Assembly (NCBI GenBank): GCA_023409995.1
Contig: JAEYQN010000168.1
Coordinates: 1 to 44,489 of the forward strand
Source: Cyanobacteria bacterium OH_CBB_238
Lineage (GTDB): Bacteria; Cyanobacteriota; Vampirovibrionia; Gastranaerophilales; Gastranaerophilaceae
Direction: 5' to 3'
DNA: 44,489 bases
Below the pieces are notes generated by a model, which was given only the letters and a program-made list of their open reading frames with translations, did no database searches and was not told the origin of the DNA. The stretch's first letter is position 1, and each line of letters starts with the position of its first letter. This document shows, piece after piece, positions 25,353 to 35,331 of this stretch. A program made the position numbers and the translations under genes.

Positions 25353-26321
25353 ATGAATATTTTGATATATATAGTAAAGCGATTAATACAGACAATACCA
25401 TTGCTTTTCCTTGTTACATTGATTAGTTTTTTTCTAATAAGATTGAGCCCCGTTGATCCTCTAGCAGAGCTAAAGCTTAACCCTGCAATTTCTCAAGAAA
25501 CACTAAAACAAGAAACTCAGAGATTAGGATTAGATAAACCTATCGCTGTTCAATATGTATTATGGCTCAAATCTTTTGTCAAAGGAGATATGGGCGTATG
25601 TACAACAGGAGAAAAAGTATCTACAAAGCTAATGGAAAGGATTCCAAATACTCTTTTACTTACAACTTTTGTAATCCTCTTTACCTGGCTAGTGGGAATT
25701 CCGCTTGGCATAATAGCAGCTTTACACTGGAAAGAGCCTATCGATAGACTATTAACAATTCTTTCAAGTATTGGAATGGCAATTCCATCATTTTTCTTTG
25801 CTTTGTTATTACTAATTTTTGCAGTTAAAACAGGCTGGTTTCCTACCGGAGGCTTGACTAGTTTTAATTTTGCTCAAATGAACATTTTTCAAAAAACATT
25901 TGATATACTGCATCATCTTGTATTGCCTGTTGTGGTTCTATTTACAATTTCTCTTTCATCTTTACAAAGACAAATGAGGGGTAATCTATTAGATGTACTT
26001 GAGTCAGATTATGTTAAATTTGCGCGTGCCAAAGGATTAAGCGAAAACAAAGTAATTTACAAGCACGCTCTCCGAAATGCAATTAATCCAATGGTAACAC
26101 TGTTAGGATTTGAGTTTGCATCTCTATTGAGTGGAGCTGCTCTTACAGAATACGTTTTTCAATATCCAGGCTTGGGAAGGCTTATACTAGAAGCTGTTCT
26201 TAAATCTGATATAAATCTTGTTATGGCCTCATTGACAATAGGTACAGTAATGCTTGTTCTTGGGAATTTATTAGCCGATATATTATTAAAATTAGTTGAT
26301 CCTAGAGTGGAGGTAAGCTAA
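25353..26321 (+). CDS. ABC transporter permease, OppB/DppB family
   Basis: 322 residues with six membrane helices. The N-terminus MNILIYIVKRLIQTIPLLFL with SFFLIRLSPVDP is typical of dipeptide/oligopeptide or nickel permease subunits, and the cytoplasmic EAA loop is GLSENKVIYKHALRNAINP. It forms a heterodimer with the OppC-like protein encoded next (stop and start overlap by one base). The substrate cannot be set: no binding protein or ATPase gene is nearby, so those parts are encoded elsewhere. Confidence 0.92.
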   Translation: MNILIYIVKRLIQTIPLLFLVTLISFFLIRLSPVDPLAELKLNPAISQETLKQETQRLGLDKPIAVQYVLWLKSFVKGDMGVCTTGEKVSTKLMERIPNTLLLTTFVILFTWLVGIPLGIIAALHWKEPIDRLLTILSSIGMAIPSFFFALLLLIFAVKTGWFPTGGLTSFNFAQMNIFQKTFDILHHLVLPVVVLFTISLSSLQRQMRGNLLDVLESDYVKFARAKGLSENKVIYKHALRNAINPMVTLLGFEFASLLSGAALTEYVFQYPGLGRLILEAVLKSDINLVMASLTIGTVMLVLGNLLADILLKLVDPRVEVS

Positions 26322-27418
26322 TGGCTGAAGTTCCAAAACTAGAAGATATAAATAAAGAAAATTTATTGAAATCTATATTGAATGATAAATTTGCAAGGAT
26401 AGCATTTTGGATTTTAGTAGCCTTATATGCTGCGGTTTTCCTTGTAGATTTTATTTCTCCATACTCAAAAGATTACTCTAATCGTCATATGGCATATGCA
26501 CCACCATCTAAGATCTACATAATAAACCAACAAGGCAAGCTATCTTGGCCATACACTTACAACTATATTAGAGGATTCGATAAAGAAAATTTCAAAGTTA
26601 GTTATAAAGAAGATAAAAGCAAAAAATACCCCATCAAATATTTTGCAAAATCTGAAAAATATAAAATTTTAGGCTTTATTCCTTTTAATCGACATTTTTA
26701 TAATGTTGAAAAAGGTGGGAACATATATTTATTAGGCACAGATATTAATGGAAGGGATAATTTTTCAAGACTTTTATTTGGAGGTAGAATTTCTCTAACC
26801 ATAGGGTTCTTAGCTTTATTTGTATCTTTTCCGCTAGGAATGCTTTATGGGGGAATTTCAGGCTATTTAGGCGGCAAAATTGATTTCTTTATGATGAGAT
26901 TAGCAGAGGCCATTATGTCTATACCGAGTTTCTACCTATTAATAATATTAGCATCTATTCTTCCTGCTAATATGACAAGTGTTCAGCGATTCACTCTCAT
27001 AATATTAATTTTAGCTCTTATTGGTTGGGCTGGTTTTGCCAGAGTAGTGAGAGGTATGGTTTTATCAATAAAAAATCTTGAATTTGTTCAGGCATCAGAA
27101 TCGTTAGGTGCATCAAAATTAAGAATAATAATTAAACATGTTTTGCCTCAAACTATGAGTTATGTAATTATCGCAATGACGCTCAGTGTGCCCTCTTATA
27201 TACTTGCAGAATCCGGCTTAAGTTTTTTAGGCCTAGGTATTCAGCAACCGGATGCAAGTTGGGGTAATATGCTTAAAGAGGCTCAAGAATTCATAAATAT
27301 AATATCTAGACCATGGCTTTTAACACCTGGTTTCTTAATTTTTATTGCGGTATTATCATTTAACCTGATTGGTGATACAATTAGAGATGTATTGGATCCT
27401 AAAAGTAGAGTGAGATAA
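26321..27418 (+). CDS. ABC transporter permease, OppC/DppC family
   Basis: 365 residues. After the first helix (about 28-45) there is an extracytoplasmic insertion of about 90 residues (APPSKIYIINQQGKLSWPYT and YKEDKSKKYPIKYF) before the core, a feature known from cyanobacterial-type OppC. LLGTDINGRDNFSRLLFGGR is the standard family block, and the EAA loop is GASKLRIIIKHVLPQ. It partners OppB. The gene starts on the oppB stop (TAATG) and is followed seven bases later by the mgtC-like gene. Confidence 0.92.
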   Translation: MAEVPKLEDINKENLLKSILNDKFARIAFWILVALYAAVFLVDFISPYSKDYSNRHMAYAPPSKIYIINQQGKLSWPYTYNYIRGFDKENFKVSYKEDKSKKYPIKYFAKSEKYKILGFIPFNRHFYNVEKGGNIYLLGTDINGRDNFSRLLFGGRISLTIGFLALFVSFPLGMLYGGISGYLGGKIDFFMMRLAEAIMSIPSFYLLIILASILPANMTSVQRFTLIILILALIGWAGFARVVRGMVLSIKNLEFVQASESLGASKLRIIIKHVLPQTMSYVIIAMTLSVPSYILAESGLSFLGLGIQQPDASWGNMLKEAQEFINIISRPWLLTPGFLIFIAVLSFNLIGDTIRDVLDPKSRVR

Positions 27419-27425
27419 AGCTTCT

Positions 27426-28139
27426 ATGCACGAGTTATTAAATTACTTTCAAATTCCTGATGCTAACATTTTATCAAGAATTATTTTATCTATAGTTCTT
27501 GGCTTTGCTATTGGTTTAGAAAGAGAATTAACTAATAAATGGGCAGGATTAAGAACTCATATATTGGTTTGTCTCGGCTCTTGCTTGTTCACAATTTTAT
27601 CTATATATGGTTTCTCTATGGCGATTAGTATGTATCCAATGGGTGATCCTGGGAGAGTTGCTGCACAAATACTTACAGGGATTGGTTTTATTGGGGGTGG
27701 TACTGTTCTTAGACAAGGCTCCTCAGTATATGGCCTGACGACAGCAGCCACTCTATGGATGGTTGCTAGTATAGGGATGGCATGTGGTTGCGGAAAGTTC
27801 AACTGGGCAATAGTTTCTGCTCTAATTTCTGTTTGTGTTCTGGTTTTAATAAGAATATTTGAACGAGAAGTAATGCCCAAAAGCCTTAAAAATCAGAAAA
27901 GACTGAAAATAACTGTTGTTTGTGATGAGGATTCATATTCTTATGTAAGTAAAAAAATATTTTCTCTTTTTTCAAATGTTGTAGAGCTTACCAAAAAAAA
28001 TATAGAACATGAGCCTAATCAATTAAAATTAATAGCAAAAGTTGTCATGAGCACTAAAAATCCAATAGAGTGTGCACATACAAGATTTGAAGAAGTTGAC
28101 AATATTCACTCAGTTTCAGTGCAGGAAATTTATGAATAA
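27426..28139 (+). CDS. MgtC/SapB family membrane protein
   Basis: 237 residues. The hydrophobic N-terminal part (about 1-145) has the MgtC signature GFAIGLERELTNKWAGLRTH, then RVAAQILTGIGFIGGGTVLR and GLTTAATLWMVASIG. The C-terminal 85 residues form an ACT-like cytoplasmic domain. Homologues act in magnesium stress or inhibit F-type ATP synthase in pathogens; most others are uncharacterised. It is seven bases after oppC and its end overlaps the TPR gene by eight bases (ATGAATAA), so all four are one transcript. Confidence 0.9.
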   Translation: MHELLNYFQIPDANILSRIILSIVLGFAIGLERELTNKWAGLRTHILVCLGSCLFTILSIYGFSMAISMYPMGDPGRVAAQILTGIGFIGGGTVLRQGSSVYGLTTAATLWMVASIGMACGCGKFNWAIVSALISVCVLVLIRIFEREVMPKSLKNQKRLKITVVCDEDSYSYVSKKIFSLFSNVVELTKKNIEHEPNQLKLIAKVVMSTKNPIECAHTRFEEVDNIHSVSVQEIYE

Positions 28140-29403
28140 AGAAGAATTAATAGAGTATATACAAACTTTTTTTATAACAATCTTTTTTATTATTTTGGCA
28201 ATTGCCGCTATGGTTGCATATTCTCAAATGCAGGCAGATAAACCAATACCCGAGAAAAAGGCACAAGAATATAAAGAAAATCAAATCAATGTACTGCTAG
28301 AAGAGTATAAATACAAAATCAAAAGTGAACCATTAAATTATCTGTGGTATGTAAAGCTGGGACTTATATATGAGCAGATTGGAGATATTAATTTAGCAGA
28401 AGAGCAGTATAAAAATGCTGTTGAAAAAGTTCCTTTTGGTAATTTTAACCCTACATTTTTGCTTGCGCAGCTATATGTAGAAAAAGGAGAAATTGAAAAA
28501 GGTCTTCATCTTGTCTCTGATATAAAAGAATATCCGGACCAAAATCTAATTGCCAGCAAAGCTGCATTTTATGCTCTAGCTGGTGATGCCTATATGAAAA
28601 AACAGAATTATAAAATGGCTGTAGCAGAATATAGAAATTCTATATATTACCAAGATAAAACAAAAAAATATAAAGGGAAAAAAGTAATAAATGACTTGTC
28701 TCAAGCCTATGTTAAATTATCGGATCAATACTTAAAAGAAGGTGATCTAGATAAGGCAACATCGACTTTGGATGAAGGAAGAAGAATTGTGAATACACCT
28801 GAGGTACTTTACCACCTCGGATTAATCTATTCGATAACAGATAAAGAAAATGCCTTGCCCTTATTTCAAAAAGTTGAGATCCTAGATCCTGCAGTAATTG
28901 ATTATAATGTATATAGCAATTTATTAACTTCATTAATAAAAGATTCAACAGAAAACTCTGACACATCGAAAGCTCAGTCATACCAAGAAAAACTAAAGCT
29001 TATAAATAGATTTAGAGAAACAAGTATAGTTAGGCCTGGAGACTTCATAATAGAAGATGTTGGAATGAAATACCACCCACAGTTCTTTAGTAGTAAAGAT
29101 TATGTTAGCCTCGATTTTGTTATAAGAAATAATACTGCTCTAGATGTCACAAAATTATTTTTACAAATAAAAGTATATAATAATGGGCAGCTTGTAAATA
29201 CTATGGAAAACAAAATTGCTACACCAATGACTTCCTTAAAGAGTGGAAGGACAACAAAACAGATTCATATAAAACTTAGAGTTCATGAAAAACATGAGAC
29301 AAATGTATCCAATGATATCACGGTTGTTTTAGCAGTTAAAAAGAATGAAAGGCTGAAGAGAGTTCAGCTTGGAAAGATTATAATACCTAAAAATGTAAAC
29401 TAG
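28132..29403 (+). CDS. Membrane-anchored TPR protein
   Basis: 423 residues from the ATG at 28132. One membrane helix (about 11-30) is followed by tetratricopeptide-like repeats (about 60-270), for example WYVKLGLIYEQIGDINLAEE and FYALAGDAYMKKQNYKMAVA. A beta-rich C-terminal domain (about 310-420) resembles FxLYD-type extracytoplasmic domains: VSLDFVIRNNTALDVTKLFL. It probably acts outside the membrane as a protein-interaction scaffold. I reject the earlier ATG at 28072 because it lies well inside mgtC. The eight-base overlap indicates translational coupling. Function unknown. Confidence 0.75.
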   Translation: MNKEELIEYIQTFFITIFFIILAIAAMVAYSQMQADKPIPEKKAQEYKENQINVLLEEYKYKIKSEPLNYLWYVKLGLIYEQIGDINLAEEQYKNAVEKVPFGNFNPTFLLAQLYVEKGEIEKGLHLVSDIKEYPDQNLIASKAAFYALAGDAYMKKQNYKMAVAEYRNSIYYQDKTKKYKGKKVINDLSQAYVKLSDQYLKEGDLDKATSTLDEGRRIVNTPEVLYHLGLIYSITDKENALPLFQKVEILDPAVIDYNVYSNLLTSLIKDSTENSDTSKAQSYQEKLKLINRFRETSIVRPGDFIIEDVGMKYHPQFFSSKDYVSLDFVIRNNTALDVTKLFLQIKVYNNGQLVNTMENKIATPMTSLKSGRTTKQIHIKLRVHEKHETNVSNDITVVLAVKKNERLKRVQLGKIIIPKNVN

Positions 29404-29447
29404 TCTTACATTGATCCCGCAGAATTATTTAATTATATTCTGATTAA

Positions 29448-29456
29448 TGTTATAAT
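29448..29456 (+). promoter_or_regulatory. Extended -10 promoter of the acyltransferase gene
   Basis: TGT followed by a perfect TATAAT (29451-29456). The predicted leader is about 16 bases and includes GAGG, so this unit is translated with a Shine-Dalgarno site. Confidence 0.6.
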
Positions 29457-29478
29457 TGCTCTTAATGAGGACGATGAG

Positions 29479-30303
29479 ATGACGAAAACAGAAGTCTTAT
29501 ATACAGATATTCCACCAACGAAACTCAGAAACAGGAAAGAAAAACTTAGAAAAGCGCAAAATGATCCGTTTTGGACTTTTATAGGGGACCTTTTCTTCTT
29601 TAATATGCTTCAACACAGATTCTATGCACTTAGAATTAAAAATGAAGAATTTTTTAATAAGAGAAACAATGATTACCCAAATATATTCTATGCTCCGCAT
29701 GGAAATTGGTGGGATGGAATTGTTGGATATAATCTTATACGACGAGTCTTTGATCTTAAACTGAGAATGATGATTGAGGAAATGAATCGATTTCCAGTTT
29801 TTGCAAGGGTTGGCGCATTTCCAGTAAATAAAAAATCCCCGCAAGAAGCTATTAAATCTTTAAAGTATATTGTCGATGATTTAAAAAAACCAGATATGGG
29901 TTTATGGATATTTCCACAAGGAATAATTAAGCCGCCGAACTTTAGACCAATCGAATTTCAAACAGGAATGACTTATATTGCTCAAAATGTAGCAAAAAAA
30001 CATGGAGGGGTTAACTTAATTCCCGTTGCAGTTAACTATGTTTTCCTAAGAGAAGACAGACCGGAAGTGTTGGTTGAGTTGGGAGTCCCTATCACTATTG
30101 AAAAAAATGATGCGAAAAAAGATAGGCATATTTTAACTCAAGAAATTCAGCAAAATTTTACTCATCTTTGTGACAAGCAGTTATCAGAAATTTGCCATGG
30201 ATCAATCGAAGGATATAGATATTTATTCAGACAAAGACTTCCTTGGTATAAAAAAATAGAGAAAAAACTTAAAAATATAGGAATAAAAGGTTCAGGAATA
30301 TAA
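29479..30303 (+). CDS. PlsC-like glycerolipid acyltransferase
   Basis: 274 residues of the 1-acyl-glycerol-3-phosphate acyltransferase superfamily. The catalytic H-x4-D motif is H74-G-N-W-W-D79, followed by the acceptor region MNRFPVFARVGAFPVNKKSP and the third block LWIFPQGIIKPPNF, where Q-G replaces the common E-G-T-R. This variant resembles acyltransferases seen in cyanobacteria and in glycolipid or carotenoid pathways, so the acceptor may not be lysophosphatidic acid. Its stop codon sits inside the loop of a bidirectional terminator. Confidence 0.85.
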   Translation: MTKTEVLYTDIPPTKLRNRKEKLRKAQNDPFWTFIGDLFFFNMLQHRFYALRIKNEEFFNKRNNDYPNIFYAPHGNWWDGIVGYNLIRRVFDLKLRMMIEEMNRFPVFARVGAFPVNKKSPQEAIKSLKYIVDDLKKPDMGLWIFPQGIIKPPNFRPIEFQTGMTYIAQNVAKKHGGVNLIPVAVNYVFLREDRPEVLVELGVPITIEKNDAKKDRHILTQEIQQNFTHLCDKQLSEICHGSIEGYRYLFRQRLPWYKKIEKKLKNIGIKGSGI

Positions 30304-30318
30304 ACTCTGAACCTTTTA
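30284..30318. terminator. Bidirectional terminator between plsC-like gene and hpt
   Basis: Twelve-base arms (30284-30295 and 30307-30318) with AAAAGG/CCTTTT ends and an 11-base loop that contains the stop codon of the plsC-like gene. The convergent hpt ends at 30343. Confidence 0.75.
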
Positions 30319-30342
30319 ATTTATTATAAAAAACGTCAATCT

Positions 30343-30888
30343 CTACACTGGAAAATAACCGATGTAGGGAAGGTTTCTGTAAAATCCCTTGTAATCTAAC
30401 CCATAACCAACAACAAATTTATCGTCAATTTCAAATCCATAATAATCTGGGTCTATATCTGTTTTTCTTGCACATTTTTTATTTAATAAAGATAAGAATT
30501 TTAGTTTTCTTGGCTGATGTTCCATCTTTATTAAGTCAACTAAAAATTTTGCTGTTAATCCAGTATCAACAATATCTTCAACTATTAAAACATCTTTCTG
30601 GTGCATATCTGGAAGCGTTAAATCAATTGCTTTTAAATTGTTTGATGATCTTGACTCATTCCCATAGCTTGAAATTCGAATAAATTCAATTTGAACAGGC
30701 ACGCTTACACACTTTGAAAAATCACAACAGAACATTGCAGCACCTTTAAGTACACAGATTATATAAAGCTCTTCTGAACCATGAAATTCTTTGTCTATAA
30801 GTGTACCAAGTTCTTTCAATCTAGCTTGTAGCTCCTGCTCTGGTATTAGAACCTTTAAATCTGTCAAATGTTTATCCAAAACTCTCAT
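30343..30888 (-). CDS. hpt: Hypoxanthine phosphoribosyltransferase
   Basis: 181 residues. Salvages hypoxanthine (and often guanine) to IMP/GMP with PRPP. The PRPP loop LIVEDIVDTGLTAK and the upstream EFIRISSYGNES loop are typical, and FEIDDKFVVGYGLDYKGFYR is the C-terminal family block. It starts on the tilS stop codon (one-base overlap). The tilS-hpt pair is a classic bacterial neighbourhood, in which the two proteins can form a regulatory complex in some firmicutes. Confidence 0.95.
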   Translation of the reverse strand: MRVLDKHLTDLKVLIPEQELQARLKELGTLIDKEFHGSEELYIICVLKGAAMFCCDFSKCVSVPVQIEFIRISSYGNESRSSNNLKAIDLTLPDMHQKDVLIVEDIVDTGLTAKFLVDLIKMEHQPRKLKFLSLLNKKCARKTDIDPDYYGFEIDDKFVVGYGLDYKGFYRNLPYIGYFPV

Positions 30889-32246
30889 TATTCACCTTTT
30901 GTTTCTAGCTTAATTTTGTGCGTGGGTATACCTTTTGTTCTTAGTTTTTCACTTAATCCGACACCCACTGCCCAAAGCACTTCATTTTCACTACATAATA
31001 ATATTATTTTATCACGATCGTGACTTGGAATGTTTTTATTTATAAGATATTTTTTTAATTTCATTTTGCCCTGCATTCCGAATGGCTGAATTATATCTCC
31101 ATTTTTACGAGTTCTGAGCGTGAGAGGAAATTTGACAGTTGATAAATCGACCAAGGCGATGTTGCTTGACGATTTGGGATATAAATCCACTTTTTCAGTA
31201 TTTTTTTGAACAAATAGCCTATTTATTGAAGCATAATCAAAAACCCCATCTCCATTTATATTCAATTCTTCGTTTAATTTATAATTGTCATCTTTGTGTA
31301 TCACATACGTATATTTATGTGATGTAAAAAGCCAATCTTCTCGAGTAAGAGACATTGTTTTACCAGATTTTGAAGATTGATTTTCTAAGATAAATAATAA
31401 AATCTCCTGAACCCTTGAGAAACTTGGTTCTATGTCATGTTTTAATAATAAATTGTAAACAAAGTGTTGTCTTATGTGAGAATCTAACAATAAAAAATTT
31501 TGAGTCAGCCATTTTTCTCCAACAGATATTTGAGTTTCAATATTGTCGATAAGCTCATTTATGACCTTATTATTACCAATAGCAATGTCTGCCAGTGTAA
31601 TAAGTGAATTTTCGATATTAGGATTGATTTCTTTTAGGGCAGGCATTATATTATGGCGAATATTATTTCTAGCATATTTTGTATTTAGATTACTTGAATC
31701 GTTATTTGGATACAATTCATTTTCAATACAGTATTTTTCTATATCTTTTCTAGAATAATTCAGTAATGGTCTAATTAGTTTGAAAGAATCTATTTCTCTA
31801 CAATCTCTTATTCCTTCCAGACCATTTAGTCCAGTTCCTTTAATTATTCTATATAGAACTGTTTCTGCATTATCACTCTTTGTATGAGCAGTAAGTATCG
31901 CCGCTGCATTAAACTCAACAGCACAATCTTTAAAAAAAGCATATCGCATTTCTCTAGCAATAACTTCCGAAGGCTTTATATCTTTGTTTAGTTTTCTGGA
32001 AACAAATTTAATATTGTTATCTATGCAAAACTGTCTGCATTTTTCCTCTTCTGCATCAGATTCTGCCCCTCTCCAATTATGATTCAAGTGAGCCGCAACA
32101 ACCCGGAAACCTTCTTCTTTTGCAATAACAGTAGTGTTATGCAAAAGGCACATAGAGTCCCAGCCCCCTGAAAAACCAACAATTAAAGTAGTACCACTGG
32201 TTAAAGGAACATGCTTTTCTATTATCCGCTTTATTGTGTTTCTCAT
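30888..32246 (-). CDS. tilS: tRNA(Ile)-lysidine synthase TilS
   Basis: 452 residues. Converts C34 of the CAU-anticodon isoleucine tRNA to lysidine so that it reads AUA, an essential step in bacteria with this tRNA. The N-type PP-loop is S26-G-G-W-D-S31, then AHLNHNWRGAESDAEEEKC, TAHTKSDNAET and the substrate block GLNGLEGIRDCR. The C-terminal domain IQPFGMQGKMKLKKYLINK recognises the acceptor stem. It overlaps ldpA upstream by four bases and hpt by one. Confidence 0.95.
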   Translation of the reverse strand: MRNTIKRIIEKHVPLTSGTTLIVGFSGGWDSMCLLHNTTVIAKEEGFRVVAAHLNHNWRGAESDAEEEKCRQFCIDNNIKFVSRKLNKDIKPSEVIAREMRYAFFKDCAVEFNAAAILTAHTKSDNAETVLYRIIKGTGLNGLEGIRDCREIDSFKLIRPLLNYSRKDIEKYCIENELYPNNDSSNLNTKYARNNIRHNIMPALKEINPNIENSLITLADIAIGNNKVINELIDNIETQISVGEKWLTQNFLLLDSHIRQHFVYNLLLKHDIEPSFSRVQEILLFILENQSSKSGKTMSLTREDWLFTSHKYTYVIHKDDNYKLNEELNINGDGVFDYASINRLFVQKNTEKVDLYPKSSSNIALVDLSTVKFPLTLRTRKNGDIIQPFGMQGKMKLKKYLINKNIPSHDRDKIILLCSENEVLWAVGVGLSEKLRTKGIPTHKIKLETKGE

Positions 32247-33208
32247 AAAACCTTTACTGAGTTTACAAGTTCTTGAACTTTTTGCAATGCCGAGTTAAAT
32301 ACGTCATCATTATACCAAAATTCAGGATTATTGATATACTCTAAAACTAAAAGTCGTCCATAAGACCCAATTGATACCCCATTTATTTTTACATTACAAA
32401 GGTTTGCCAATTTTGTTGATAATTGATTAGTCCCGCCAGAAATTAATATATAAACATTCTCGTTTTCTAATATTTGAGCAATCGAAACAGCTTGTAGAGT
32501 GGCAGAATAGTCATTGTTTTTTCCACTCATAGACAAACCATCCGCCTGTATAATTAATTTTTCTCCATTAGTATGTTTTTGAAGTTTTGCTATTAATTTC
32601 TTTAATTTTGCTTCCGAATAATTCAATCTTGAAATACAAATCCCAACAGGTAAATTCGGGAATTTCTTTTTGACTTTTTTATATTCTTCTTCTCCAATTT
32701 TACTTTTTGTTCCTGAAATGTGTAATTCGATACAATCAATTTTATATTTATTTTTAAACTCTGAAATTTTTTTTATTACATCTATTTCATCTTTTGAGTA
32801 TGTAATTGCACTACAATGACATTTGCCACATCCAATGCATTTATCTTTGTTAATAAATACTTTACTTGAGTTTCTATCAAAGTTTATCGCACCATGGGGG
32901 CATTGTTTTATGCACCTCAAGCACTTTACACACTTATCTTGGTCTATATGCGCTTTTCTTCCATGGTTATCGTTGTCAATTGAAAAACTAATACAAAATT
33001 CGAAATCATCTGGATTCTTACCAGCTAGCTTTATACCAGCAATAACAGAATCAATCACATTGTCATCAGGAGTTAGATCAAACATGTCAATTTCTGCAGT
33101 TGCATATAAAACTGCCATTTTTTTTATGTTCTCCAAATCTCTGTTGCCCAACCCAACAACAAATTTAAAGAAAGAACCCTTATCTAATTTATTATATAAA
33201 TTACTCAT
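32243..33208 (-). CDS. ldpA: LdpA-like iron-sulfur protein (LdpA_C family)
   Basis: 321 residues. The N-terminus GSFFKFVVGLGNRDLENIKK and the LYATAEIDMFDLTPDDNVID block match cyanobacterial LdpA, in which a WFKLICGAS-type motif is followed by an AGADCIDVAADPAVI-type motif. Two 4Fe-4S motifs follow: C93-x2-C96-x2-C99-x3-C103-P and C124-x2-C127-x2-C130-x-C132, the second being atypical. The C-terminal half (about 140-321) is a TIM-barrel-like region with CIELHISGTKSKIG and ILISGGTNQLSTKLA. In Synechococcus LdpA senses redox state for the circadian clock. Here the role is unknown. It heads the ldpA-tilS-hpt unit, with no clear Shine-Dalgarno site. Confidence 0.75.
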   Translation of the reverse strand: MSNLYNKLDKGSFFKFVVGLGNRDLENIKKMAVLYATAEIDMFDLTPDDNVIDSVIAGIKLAGKNPDDFEFCISFSIDNDNHGRKAHIDQDKCVKCLRCIKQCPHGAINFDRNSSKVFINKDKCIGCGKCHCSAITYSKDEIDVIKKISEFKNKYKIDCIELHISGTKSKIGEEEYKKVKKKFPNLPVGICISRLNYSEAKLKKLIAKLQKHTNGEKLIIQADGLSMSGKNNDYSATLQAVSIAQILENENVYILISGGTNQLSTKLANLCNVKINGVSIGSYGRLLVLEYINNPEFWYNDDVFNSALQKVQELVNSVKVL

Positions 33209-33237
33209 ACATATAATACTATCATATTGCTAAATTA

Positions 33238-33246
33238 TGTTAGAAT
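33238..33246 (+). promoter_or_regulatory. Extended -10 promoter of ahcY
   Basis: TGT followed by TAGAAT (33241-33246), giving a short leader with AAAGGAG before the ATG at 33270. The 61-base gap to ldpA must also hold the divergent ldpA promoter. Confidence 0.5.
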
Positions 33247-33248
33247 AA

Positions 33249-34544
<1,296 letters not shown>

Positions 34545-34567
34545 TTTTTTTCAAACTATAAGTTTTC

Positions 34568-34605
34568 AAATCTACTTTTACATAAGTGAAAGTAGATTTG
34601 TTTTT
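34568..34605 (+). terminator. Terminator of ahcY
   Basis: An AAATCTACTTTTAC-type left arm (34568-34581) pairs with 34586-34599 across an ATAA loop (one G-T pair), followed by GTTTTT. Confidence 0.85.
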
Positions 34606-34659
34606 ATAAAGTTTCTTAAGAAATATTATGATATTTTGAATAAAGAAATAGGCTAGAAG

Positions 34660-35040
34660 CTAATAGGAATAAGAGTCATCAAAAACTATATGCTTTTCTG
34701 CAAGCTTAAGTAATTCTTCATAGCGAACTTTATTATGAATATAGTTGTAACCAAACAAGACTTCCAATGCGGTTGCTTGGCGGTGAAGCGTCTGATTTAT
34801 TCTACGAGCCGAAGATGTTGGAATATTTCGGCCCCTTCTCACAAGATCTTTTTCGTCTTCAGAAAGATCTTCCATGATCTTTTCTAAAAGATCTGTTTGA
34901 AACTGGGCATTAACAAACTTCACAGAGTACCTGTGAAGTTTATTTGAATTAGATGTTAAATAAATTATTTTTTCTCTTATAAATACTTCATAAACGGCAT
35001 CTCCGATATGAGCATAACTTCTTATATTTAATTCTTGCAT
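34660..35040 (-). CDS. mrnC: Mini-ribonuclease 3 (MrnC)
   Basis: A 126-residue RNase III catalytic domain without the double-stranded RNA-binding domain. The signature HIGDAVYEVFIREK (acidic metal ligands) is near the N-terminus, and KLHRYSVKFVNAQFQ and EKDLVRRGRNIPT follow in family order. In Bacillus it trims 23S rRNA ends; cyanobacteria carry homologues as well. The small size is normal. It starts one base after the HicB-like gene, so the two are co-transcribed. Confidence 0.92.
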   Translation of the reverse strand: MQELNIRSYAHIGDAVYEVFIREKIIYLTSNSNKLHRYSVKFVNAQFQTDLLEKIMEDLSEDEKDLVRRGRNIPTSSARRINQTLHRQATALEVLFGYNYIHNKVRYEELLKLAEKHIVFDDSYSY

Positions 35041-35041
35041 T

Positions 35042-35254
35042 CTAACCTTGATTCAATAAAAGTCCAGTCACTGGCTTCACTCTTACTATATACTCAGCAC
35101 TTAAATCATTCAAGGCTTTTTCTAAGTTTTCGATAGCATCTCCCTCAGAGTGCCCATATCCTATCAAATTTTTCATAATGCAATTAGCAATAAAAACGTT
35201 ATTTCTATTCCCTTGATATACTAAAGCAGGATATTCAACTATTGATATTTCCAT
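35042..35254 (-). CDS. HicB-like small protein (no HicA partner)
   Basis: 70 residues resembling the HicB antitoxin N-terminal fold: V-E-Y-P-A-L-V-Y followed by FIANCIMKNLIGYGHSEGDA and IENLEKALNDL, which is the usual HicB G-x-G-x-T/S-x-E-E-A-x-x-N pattern. It lacks the C-terminal DNA-binding domain, and no HicA toxin gene is adjacent, so it is probably a stand-alone HicB-like protein. Its co-transcription with mrnC hints at a housekeeping RNA-related role, but this is inference. The AGAGGA site before the ATG fits. Confidence 0.7.
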   Translation of the reverse strand: MEISIVEYPALVYQGNRNNVFIANCIMKNLIGYGHSEGDAIENLEKALNDLSAEYIVRVKPVTGLLLNQG

Positions 35255-35296
35255 ATAATGTCCTCTTTTCGTGTCTAAAACTCATGTCGGCAAGAT

Positions 35297-35325
35297 TTCA
35301 AATAACTTTAAATATATGATATATT
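35297..35325 (+). promoter_or_regulatory. Promoter of the GT4 gene, predicting a leaderless start
   Basis: TTCAAA (35297-35302), a 17-base spacer ending TGA, then TATATT (35320-35325). Six bases then lead to the ATG at 35332, with no Shine-Dalgarno site. Confidence 0.5.
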
Positions 35326-35331
35326 TTTCAT

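Noticed and set aside
28072..28132. Longer N-terminus for the TPR protein
   Set aside because: It overlaps 60 bases of mgtC coding sequence; the ATG at 28132 gives a normal membrane-anchor start.
32823..33233. A 136-residue plus-strand frame opposite ldpA
   Set aside because: It is antisense to conserved Cys clusters of ldpA and has no ribosome site or family character.
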